8,340 bases of DNA from an uncultured Ruminococcus sp. Lineage in GTDB: Bacteria; Bacillota; Clostridia; Oscillospirales; Ruminococcaceae. Below, one piece after another: positions 1-5,098 of the stretch. How positions within the stretch are numbered: position 1 is the stretch's first letter; every line of letters begins with the position of its first letter. The notes beneath the pieces are model-generated. The model was not told where the DNA came from, did not search any database, and was given only the letters and a program-made list of their open reading frames with translations. Location: NCBI GenBank assembly GCA_937894495.1, contig CALCRR010000440.1:1-8340 (forward strand), read 5' to 3'. Both the position numbers and the translations under genes were made by a program.

Positions 1-41
1 TATGATCACTATTTTTTACTACACATGATTACCTGTTTTTA
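1..41. other. AT-rich junction sequence upstream of the disrupted cotJC
   Basis: This segment is about 24% G+C (10 of 41 bases by hand count) and gives way abruptly to GC-rich catalase coding sequence at about position 42. In the cotJC frame it has a stop at 3-5, and its translation does not resemble the N-terminus of the CotJC family. It may be the edge of an inserted element, a deletion junction or an assembly edge. The window does not extend far enough to tell which. Confidence 0.6.
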
Positions 42-569
42 CAGCTTGGCGGTCCTGACGGTGAGGTCGGTGCGGCGCTCAGATATCTCAACCAGAGATA
101 CTCTGCCCCTTGCAGAGAGGTGCAGGCTATCCTTAACGACATCGGCTCGGAGGAGCTCAACCACCTTGAGATGGTGGGGGCTATACTCTACCAGCTCACC
201 CGCGGGCTTTCGATAAAGGAGATAAAAGAGAGCGGCTTTGACACCTATTTTGTCGACCACACTACGGGAGTTTATCCCATTGCCGCCTCGGGCGTGCCAT
301 TCAGCGCAGCCACCTTCCAGAGCACAGGCGACGCTATCGCAGACCTTAATGAGGACCTTGCAGCCGAGCAGAAGGCAAGGCTCACCTATGACAATATCCT
401 GCGCCTGACCGACGACCCCGACGTGCGTGACCCCATAAAGTTTTTAAGGGCGCGTGAGATCGTTCATTATCAGAGGTTCGGCGAGGGACTTCGCATGGTG
501 CAGGATATGCTTGACAGCAAAAACTTCTACGCATTTAATCCCAGCTTTGATAAGCCTGAGAAAAACTGA
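42..569 (+). pseudogene. cotJC: CotJC / manganese-catalase family protein, 5'-truncated
   Basis: The readable part encodes about 175 residues of a CotJC-type dimanganese catalase, a ferritin-like four-helix family found in the spore coat. It begins QLGGPDGEVGAALRYLNQRY. Metal-ligand motifs are present: the Glu of DGEVG, the ExxH of GSEELNHLEM, the Glu of AAEQKAR, and the His of REIVHYQRF. Family proteins usually start about 20-30 residues earlier, and that part is missing. A stop lies in frame at 3-5 and upstream codons are unrelated, so the reading frame cannot be extended. A GTG at 120 could start a 149-residue product, but that would drop the first Glu ligand. The 3' end is intact, with TGA at 567-569. 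I call it disrupted with fair confidence. A gene broken by an excisable element or a contig edge are alternatives. Confidence 0.8.
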
Positions 570-620
570 AAACAAAAAGGACTGAGATCAAGGCGCAGGC
601 GCGATAAAGAAGTAATATTC

Positions 621-656
621 AAGGCACTTGTGTCAGGAAACTGACATAAGTGCCTT
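621..656 (+). terminator. Strong hairpin after cotJC, possible terminator
   Basis: A 16-bp stem (621-636 with 641-656, one G-U pair) is closed by a GAAA tetraloop, 52 nt after the cotJC stop. The tract that follows is TGCGTTACTTTG, so it lacks a clean T run. It may stop transcription from either of the convergent genes, or be part of the repeat element. Confidence 0.55.
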
Positions 657-660
657 TGCG

Positions 661-680
661 TTACTTTGTGTTACTTTGTG
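661..680. repeat. 10-bp perfect tandem duplication
   Basis: TTACTTTGTG occurs twice head to tail, directly after the 621-656 hairpin and inside the nested repeat element. Confidence 0.9.
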
Positions 681-690
681 CAGCGCCTGC

Positions 691-826
691 TAAGTGAATA
701 GTGAAGAGTAAAAAAGTGAATAGTGAATAGTTAAGGTATCACCTTTCGGCGATGATTTTTTGATTTGTCCGCAAAGCGGACTCCTTAATAATTCACTATT
801 CACTATTCGTTATTCACTATTCACTT
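691..826. repeat. Heptamer-built inverted repeat with internal hairpin
   Basis: The left arm starts TAAGTGAATAGTGAA at 691 and the right arm is its near-exact inverse ending at 826. Arms are about 45 nt and consist of degenerate GTGAATA heptamers ending in TTAAGG. The centre contains a perfect GTCCGC-AAA-GCGGAC hairpin at 767-781 and an imperfect one near 738-754. The transcript would fold into a long cruciform-like hairpin. I recall similar GTGAATA repeats in Ruminococcus-like genomes, but copy number cannot be judged here. Confidence 0.8.
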
Positions 827-914
827 AACAGCGGCGCACACTAAAGCTTGATATACAAATACTTCTTTACCGCCGCCGCGCTGACTCCCAGTCCTTTTTT
901 CTTATCTCTGACTT

Positions 915-1364
915 TTAAATATAGTACATATACTCACCCTCGCCCACAGGCGTGAGGGCGCACCTGGCAGCTGCATCCGCAAGGGCTATTTTTTCGGTGT
1001 ACTCCTGAATATACAGATTTATCTTGTCCCACAGCATATTGTTCACCGTTGCTTTGTATCCCTCCTGCACCTCGTCACGGTCGGGGTCGCTGTCGCAGAG
1101 TATGGTAAGGTCAAGCGCGTTGATTATCTCGCTGAAATTTATCTTGTCAGCCTCCTTGGAGAGCACATAGCCGCCCTTGGAGCCCTTTTGACCCCTGATA
1201 AGGTTAGCCTGCTTCAAGGCTATAAGTATCTGCTCAAGATACTTTGCGCTTATGCCCTGCCTTGCCGAAATGCCTGCAATAGACACCGCTCTGCCGTTTT
1301 CCGAATTGACCGCAATGTCGATAAGTGCGATTATTCCGCACTCGACCCTGGTGGATATCTTCAT
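915..1364 (-). CDS. Rrf2-family transcriptional regulator
   Basis: This is a 149-residue protein starting MKISTRVECG, the typical start of Rrf2 winged-helix regulators. The HTH covers about residues 25-68, with recognition-helix text ISAKYLEQILIALKQANLI followed by the wing motif RGQKGSKGGY. I chose the ATG at 1364 because AAAGGA (1379-1374 region) lies 9 nt upstream. The ATG at 1370 is only 3 nt from it. Cysteines are at 9, 90 and 135, so the closely spaced three-Cys Fe-S cluster motif of IscR and NsrR is absent. A CymR-like or other non-cluster sensor is more likely. The ligand and targets are unknown. It is monocistronic, with its own promoter, and converges on cotJC across the repeat element. 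Family assignment is secure; role is not. Confidence 0.93.
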   Translation of the reverse strand: MKISTRVECGIIALIDIAVNSENGRAVSIAGISARQGISAKYLEQILIALKQANLIRGQKGSKGGYVLSKEADKINFSEIINALDLTILCDSDPDRDEVQEGYKATVNNMLWDKINLYIQEYTEKIALADAAARCALTPVGEGEYMYYI

Positions 1365-1382
1365 ATTCATTGTCCTTTCTGC

Positions 1383-1437
1383 TTTATAACCTAGCATTCC
1401 TATAAATCATATTTAATTAGTAGTATTAATAGTATTA
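1383..1437. promoter_or_regulatory. Candidate autoregulatory operator region of the Rrf2 gene
   Basis: TAGTATTA occurs twice as a direct repeat (1421-1428 and 1430-1437), overlapping the -10 and the start point. Downstream, around 1384-1405, a TTATA ... TATAA inverted repeat brackets a CCTAGCATTCC core. Rrf2 proteins often repress their own gene by binding near the start point. Neither site matches the IscR or CymR consensus that I know, so this is a candidate only. Confidence 0.35.
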
Positions 1438-1462
1438 TAACACGTTTGAGAAAAAATTTCAA
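1434..1462 (-). promoter_or_regulatory. Sigma-A promoter of the Rrf2 gene
   Basis: On the minus strand the -35 is TTGAAA (1462-1457) and the -10 is TATAAT (1439-1434), with exactly 17 nt between them. Transcription would start near 1427, leaving a leader of about 60 nt before the ATG at 1364. Confidence 0.85.
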
Positions 1463-1514
1463 GTGTTTTCATCAAATTTTTTTACAGGTCCACAAAATGT
1501 CTGATTTTCGGGGC

Positions 1515-1549
1515 AAAAAAAACGCAGCCGCCAATTCACTGACAGCTGC
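1515..1549 (-). terminator. Rho-independent terminator of the C39-like gene
   Basis: Read on the minus strand, an 11-bp stem (with G-U pairs) closes on a TGAA loop and is followed by GTTTTTTTT. It sits just downstream of the stop codon at 1571 and just upstream of the Rrf2 promoter, so it separates the two units. Confidence 0.85.
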
Positions 1550-1570
1550 AAACAGTTATTTTGGAATTTA

Positions 1571-2191
1571 TCATACACCCTTGAAAGTATAGCCGATTAT
1601 AAAGCGTTTTTCAAGGTATATCTGCGAGATATCGCTGTATATCCCGGGCGAGGTATCCTTTGAATAAAGGTTACAAACGTAGTATTTCCCTCCGCTTCTG
1701 CGGTATGCCACCGTATGCAGACCGCCGCTGAAAAAGTCGAGCCCCCATAGCCTTGCCTGTGAGCGCTTGTTGTTCCAGAAAGAGACTATGCCGCAGCTTG
1801 AATTTTCGGCAGCGGCTTCAAAGTCCTCTGCTTTTCTGTAGCTGTTATAGGCAATGCCGTGGCTGTCAAAATAGCGGTAAAGCTTTTTTGGGGCAGTTCC
1901 CCAATAGCCCGAGGGAAAAACATAGTGCATATTATTCAGCTCAAACTCATAGACCACACGGGGCAGGTCCTGCACGCCTGTCAGCATCTCCATAACATTT
2001 GCCACGGCGATAAGCTCGCAGCCGTTCCAGCTGAAAGGCATTTTGCCGTAGACCATGCTGCAAAGCGGTTCGGTGCCCTGCCCATGCAGCAGCTTGCCCT
2101 TGTGAGCCGAAAACACCCGGGTATTTTTTTCATAATTAGCTCTTGTACGCTCAAAGCGCTTTTTCCTCAGAATAAAGCTTACGCCCCTCAT
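1571..2191 (-). CDS. C39-like (papain-fold) cysteine peptidase-type protein, cytoplasmic
   Basis: The protein has 206 residues from the ATG at 2191, which AAAAGG precedes by 7 nt. A GTG at 2239 is possible but has a poorer ribosome site. The segment MPFSWNGCELIAVANVM holds a candidate nucleophile Cys58 in the N/T-G-C-E context of C39-like peptidases. GGLHTVAY supplies His159, and YYVCNLYS supplies Asn174 as the third residue. There is no signal peptide or transmembrane segment, and the basic N-terminus (RKKRFERTR) suggests a cytoplasmic protein. It shares the GCE context with the membrane peptidase at 3454-5091 but little else visible. It could be an active peptidase, a transferase of the same fold, or a butirosin-BtrH-like relative. 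The substrate is unknown. It is a single-gene unit with its own terminator. Confidence 0.65.
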   Translation of the reverse strand: MRGVSFILRKKRFERTRANYEKNTRVFSAHKGKLLHGQGTEPLCSMVYGKMPFSWNGCELIAVANVMEMLTGVQDLPRVVYEFELNNMHYVFPSGYWGTAPKKLYRYFDSHGIAYNSYRKAEDFEAAAENSSCGIVSFWNNKRSQARLWGLDFFSGGLHTVAYRRSGGKYYVCNLYSKDTSPGIYSDISQIYLEKRFIIGYTFKGV

Positions 2192-2255
2192 GGGAAAGCC
2201 TTTTGAAGAAGTGACCCAGCCCCTGCTCACCGACCTCACCGCCTTATACTTGATG

Positions 2256-2289
2256 ATAATATTTTACCACAAATCAATCAAAAAGTAAA
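2256..2289 (-). promoter_or_regulatory. Probable promoter of the C39-like gene
   Basis: On the minus strand TTTACT (2289-2284) and TAAAAT (2266-2261) are 17 nt apart. An overlapping TATTAT at 2261-2256 offers another -10. The -35 is weak in every register, so the exact elements are uncertain. Confidence 0.4.
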
Positions 2290-2322
2290 GGTGCTCACCG
2301 CACGGGGGGTGCTCACCGCACG
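2290..2322. repeat. 15-bp direct repeat, 18-bp period
   Basis: GGTGCTCACCGCACG occurs at 2290-2304 and again at 2308-2322, separated by GGG. Each copy contains a short GGTG/CACC inverted repeat. It lies just upstream of the C39-like promoter, so it could be an operator, but nothing else supports this. Confidence 0.6.
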
Positions 2323-2370
2323 TGGTAATTCCTTCGCCCAATACTTTGCACGGGCTTTTCATTTTGTTTG

Positions 2371-2519
2371 GCTCAGGGCGAACTAAATGCGTTTTTTTAC
2401 TAACCTATAATTTTTTATTTTTCTAGTCACTAGCTTTCTAATGCCTAGCGACTAGCAGCTCAGGGCTGACGGTCTGCGATTTTTTACTAACCTGTATATT
2501 TTTATTATCTAGTCAATTA
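2371..2519. repeat. Tandem 87-bp-period repeat with CTAG motifs
   Basis: Two units of about 62 nt (2371-2433 and 2458-2519) align from GCTCAGGGC through TTTTTTACTAACCT to TCTAGTCA. The first unit is followed by 24 nt containing CTAGCGACTAG (2445-2455). CTAGTCACTAG (2423-2433) and CTAGCGACTAG start 22 nt apart, and the same pair with the same spacing recurs at 7262-7294. The unit fills the gap after the S-component stop (2523), where I see no classical terminator. Confidence 0.75.
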
Positions 2520-2522
2520 CTC

Positions 2523-3065
2523 TTACAGCCTTTTCTTTATACCGATACGGTCGAGGGCTGCGCCTGTGAAGATGTAAAGCACCGAGCTTGCTGCTATCTG
2601 AATGCAGTAGGCAGGGGTCTGTACAAAGGCTGCTCTTATCGCTGCCGCCGAGACATTATCCGACATAAAAATTCCCTGATAAAGGCTGTAGCCCACCACG
2701 CATAGCACCAGAGAGGGCACTATTGCAATAATATTTCTCTTGGTTATGACCCTATCTCCCTTGCTTGAAAAAAACAGTGCTGTCACTGCTTTTATTACCA
2801 GGGTGGCAGGCAGCCACACAGCAAAGCCGCTGAGCCCGTCTGCAAGTGCGCCGCCTATAGCTCCTGCGGCTGCTGCATAGGGTGTGGGCAAAAGGCTTGC
2901 TGCCAGAAAGATAACACCGTCGCCTGCATGGGTGAAGCCTGCGCCTGTGGGTATGTGAAGATATGCTGTGAGCAGATATACCATAGCTGCAAACAGCCCG
3001 GTAAGGGTCAGCAGCCTTATTTTTTCGTGGCCTTCCGATTTAACTGATTTAACTGCGGTGGTCAT
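2523..3065 (-). CDS. ECF-type transporter S component (TIGR04002-like)
   Basis: This 180-residue integral membrane protein looks like the substrate-binding S subunit of an energy-coupling-factor importer, which docks on a shared EcfT-EcfA module encoded elsewhere. After a short charged N-terminus, hydrophobic segments lie at about 17-37, 50-66, 68-80, 82-98, 110-130 and 150-172. The first helix region carries LTLTGLFAAMVYLLTAYLHI, then a conserved-looking THAGDGVIFLAASLLP and a glycine/alanine-rich AGAIGGALADGLSGF stretch, as in S components of the vitamin-precursor type. The C-terminus is basic (RIGIKKRL). The ATG at 3065 has AAAAGAGG 9 nt upstream. The substrate cannot be told from sequence. 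No ECF ATPase or T component is nearby, so it would use a group II (shared) module. TIGR04002 membership is from memory. Confidence 0.8.
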   Translation of the reverse strand: MTTAVKSVKSEGHEKIRLLTLTGLFAAMVYLLTAYLHIPTGAGFTHAGDGVIFLAASLLPTPYAAAAGAIGGALADGLSGFAVWLPATLVIKAVTALFFSSKGDRVITKRNIIAIVPSLVLCVVGYSLYQGIFMSDNVSAAAIRAAFVQTPAYCIQIAASSVLYIFTGAALDRIGIKKRL

Positions 3066-3164
3066 TTTTATATACCTCTTTTCGTGATATTGTGCTTGCG
3101 ACTTTTTGAGCTCTCACGCAATATTACCAAAGCAGCTGGATCTAACAGCTTTTTGATTTGGTCT
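3066..3164 (-). promoter_or_regulatory. Structured 5' leader of the S-component gene, candidate riboswitch
   Basis: The leader is about 100 nt. ACCAAA (3162-3157) pairs with TTTGGT (3131-3126) around an inner AGCTG/CAGCT hairpin. Downstream, ATATTG (3124-3119) can pair with CAATAT (3092-3087), CGTGA (3118-3114) with TCACG (3087-3083), and TTGCG (3121-3117) with CGCAA (3100-3096). These exclude or interlock with each other. TCACG directly abuts the AAAAGAGG ribosome site (3082-3075). It matches no riboswitch class I can recall. Confidence 0.4.
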
Positions 3165-3170
3165 AAGCTT

Positions 3171-3199
3171 ATTATATATCCCGAAAACAGATTTTGCAA
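3171..3199 (-). promoter_or_regulatory. Sigma-A promoter of the S-component gene
   Basis: The minus-strand -35 is TTGCAA (3199-3194), the spacer is 17 nt and the -10 is TATAAT (3176-3171). The predicted start is near 3164, which gives a leader of about 100 nt before the ATG at 3065. Confidence 0.85.
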
Positions 3200-3387
3200 A
3201 TCAAAAAAAGTTAAGAGGCAAGACGGCAGATTTTATGCACTTTCTATAAAATCAACTTAATTTTTGTGGGCTGAAAGTGTGATATTACACAAAGGTTTTC
3301 CGCACCGCCCCGGTCGGTTTTCTGAGCCTTCGTCAAAATAACAGATATTTGCCCCTTTATTACCTGCGCTAATTGTTTAAAAGGTAG
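3200..3387. other. Intergenic stretch without a recognised gene
   Basis: No open frame with a ribosome site is visible on either strand. The one notable site is the near-palindrome GTGTGATATTACAC at 3277-3290, about 80 nt upstream of the S-component -35. It could be a regulator site but has no other support. Confidence 0.5.
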
Positions 3388-3425
3388 AAAAAAAGCACTC
3401 CCAAAGGTCTCCCCTCAGAAGTGCT
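3388..3425 (-). terminator. Rho-independent terminator of the surface-protein operon
   Basis: On the minus strand AGCACTTCTGAGGG pairs with CCTTTGGGAGTGCT over 14 bp, including G-U pairs, with a GAGA loop, and is followed directly by seven T residues. It lies 28 nt after the stop of the membrane C39-like peptidase gene and ends that operon. Confidence 0.9.
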
Positions 3426-3453
3426 GTTAAGCTATTGGGATTTAAGTTGCGGT

Positions 3454-5091
3454 TCAGCCTATCCACACGCACTGCTGACCCAGGTCGATGTAGCGCTGCC
3501 TGATAAGCTGCAAATTATAAGAAGTGTTGCCCACCAGCGGGTCTGATACATAGATAAGTCCGCTGTCAAGGTCATAGCCCGTGAGGACCACGCAGTGCTC
3601 ATATGCTACCCACTGCACCTGCTCCCCGGCGGGGGTAGTCCATATAGACGTCAGGGCAGTTTCGTGGAGCTCATTACTGGTTATCCATATAAGCACAGGG
3701 ATATCCTTGTCGATATAATCGGTAAGCAGGCTGTCAAAGGAAGCGCCTGTAACATTGTGGGCGGTCATTGACGAGCCGTTATCTGCCAGATATGAATTAG
3801 CCGCCGTGACTATGCAGGGGGCATAGCAGCCGTAGGAATACTCGGTCTCGGGGTTTCCTGCAAAGGTGGTGCGGAAATCTGCGCCGTAGTTCACCCCGTC
3901 CTCAGTGTAAAAATCAAGCTTAGGCAGATAATTTCTTGCCATAGTGAGCTTGTCCGCGCCGAAGCCCAGGTGGTCAAGCAGAATGGTAAGCGAGGTTATC
4001 TCACAGCCTGTGGGCAGCTCGGGTCGCTGCATGATATTGGTGACGGCTATCTGCTTTGAGCTGCTGCTGTCGGAGTTTTCATCAGTATCGGTATCTTCCT
4101 CGGTTTTTTCCTTTTCTTCGCTGCTCTGTGAGCTGTCATCAGAGGTTTTGTCCTCATTGTCCTCCTTGTTTTCATCTTCATCGGGCTCTGCCTGACTGCT
4201 GTCATCGCTTTCGGTCTCCTCGGGCTCGCTCTTTGCGCTGTCTGAGAACTCGCTGTAGTATTTAGCTCCCCCCAGCTCGCAGAAAGCTCTTACCATAAAG
4301 TCATAGCCGTAGCTGTAATCCTCGCTGATAAGGCAGCTGAGCACGCTGCCGTCGCTAATAAGCTGCATCTCCTCACCGGGCTGAAATGCATATACCTCAT
4401 AGCCCGAAGCACCCTTTGAAGCCTCCCATGTGAGGGTATCTTCATCAAGAGCTATGTTCTGAGGTCTTTCGGGCAGTGTCACCGCTTCAAGCTCGTTTGA
4501 GGAAAAGCCCTTGAACTCCTCCTCCCCCACCATAGCGCAGCCCTTTACTGCATAGTGGTATACCGTACCGCTTTCGAGCTCGGTATCGGTATAATTCAGC
4601 TGTCCGTTATCAAGCCTTGCAAGCTCCTGCCAGTCGCTGCCGTCGTGCTTATAAAGGCGGTAATAGGCAGCCTGTGGGCATTCCTTCCAGCTTATTTTCA
4701 GCTGAGATGAGGTGGTGTCGAAGCTGTCCTCAAACTCAGCCGCAGGGGGCACTATGCGAAAGGTCATATCATACTCGCAGCTGTTTTTGTCAGTGACTGT
4801 CAGCAAAGCGACGCCCACATTTATGTTATCAGATATCTCAACAGTATACTCGCTGCTGTCCACAGGGTTACCGCCCTCTGTGACGGTCAGCCGGGGTATT
4901 ACCTCGCTGCCTGTGTAGGCATAGGCGTCGCTGTCAAGGGTTATCTCCAATGTCCCCCCGCCTGCCGCCTGCCTGGCTATATCTTTGTTTTTCTCGATAT
5001 CCTCGCCGCCCAGCACCAGCACCGTGGTAAGAACGATAGTGACAAGCAGCACAGATATCGTGGATATCGCTATCAGAAAAATTTTATTCAT
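3454..5091 (-). CDS. Membrane-anchored extracellular C39-like cysteine peptidase
   Basis: The protein has 545 residues. Residues 4-28 are an uncleaved-looking N-terminal membrane anchor. Residues about 45-115 form an Ig-like beta domain, and about 118-205 and 208-288 look like fibronectin type III modules (LKISWKECPQAAYYRLYK, LTWEASKGASGYEVYAF). Residues 286-346 are an acidic, Ser-rich linker. The C-terminal domain (348-545) is a C39_2 peptidase: MQRPELPTGCEITS holds Gln355 and nucleophile Cys363, YEHCVVLTGYD holds His499, and VSDPLVG holds Asp517, so the catalytic set is complete. It lies 7 nt after the stop of the 616-residue gene, with only a weak ribosome site, so it is probably translationally coupled. 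Its role may be cleaving a surface or peptide substrate, perhaps the upstream partner. The substrate is unknown. Confidence 0.88.
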   Translation of the reverse strand: MNKIFLIAISTISVLLVTIVLTTVLVLGGEDIEKNKDIARQAAGGGTLEITLDSDAYAYTGSEVIPRLTVTEGGNPVDSSEYTVEISDNINVGVALLTVTDKNSCEYDMTFRIVPPAAEFEDSFDTTSSQLKISWKECPQAAYYRLYKHDGSDWQELARLDNGQLNYTDTELESGTVYHYAVKGCAMVGEEEFKGFSSNELEAVTLPERPQNIALDEDTLTWEASKGASGYEVYAFQPGEEMQLISDGSVLSCLISEDYSYGYDFMVRAFCELGGAKYYSEFSDSAKSEPEETESDDSSQAEPDEDENKEDNEDKTSDDSSQSSEEKEKTEEDTDTDENSDSSSSKQIAVTNIMQRPELPTGCEITSLTILLDHLGFGADKLTMARNYLPKLDFYTEDGVNYGADFRTTFAGNPETEYSYGCYAPCIVTAANSYLADNGSSMTAHNVTGASFDSLLTDYIDKDIPVLIWITSNELHETALTSIWTTPAGEQVQWVAYEHCVVLTGYDLDSGLIYVSDPLVGNTSYNLQLIRQRYIDLGQQCVWIG

Positions 5092-5098
5092 ACGCCGA

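Larger units (their letters stand above)
574..900. repeat. Nested inverted-repeat element (MITE-like) between convergent genes
   Basis: The outer arms 574-614 and 860-900 are inverted copies. Both begin AAAAAGGACTG and end TAAAGAAGTA, with a diverged GC-rich centre of 20 versus 19 nt. Inside lies a second inverted repeat (691-736 with 782-826) built of GTGAATA-type heptamers, and weaker matching continues outward to about 676 and 842. The left half carries an extra hairpin (621-656) and a 10-nt tandem duplication (661-680) that the right half lacks. No transposase is present. A non-autonomous mobile element or a palindromic extragenic repeat family both fit. Confidence 0.65.

Noticed and set aside
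1..41. Group II intron 3' end as the cause of the cotJC break
   Set aside because: No domain V-type GAGC...GAAA...GTTC hairpin is visible in the available 41 bases. The window is too short to confirm or exclude it, so it is not claimed.
2192..2239. Upstream GTG start extending the C39-like gene by 16 residues
   Set aside because: The ATG at 2191 has AAAAGG at ideal distance, while the GTG at 2239 has only a poorly placed purine stretch.
2371..2519. Possible CRISPR-like array from spaced repeats
   Set aside because: There are only two long units with no regular spacers and no cas genes. The units are a tandem duplication with CTAG motifs.
3066..3164. Known riboswitch classes (TPP, preQ1, THF, ZTP, fluoride)
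   Set aside because: None of their conserved core motifs, as I recall them, are present in the leader.
3944..4265. Serine/cysteine-rich plus-strand open frames
   Set aside because: They lie opposite the acidic Glu/Asp/Ser linker of the membrane peptidase and only mirror its codon composition.
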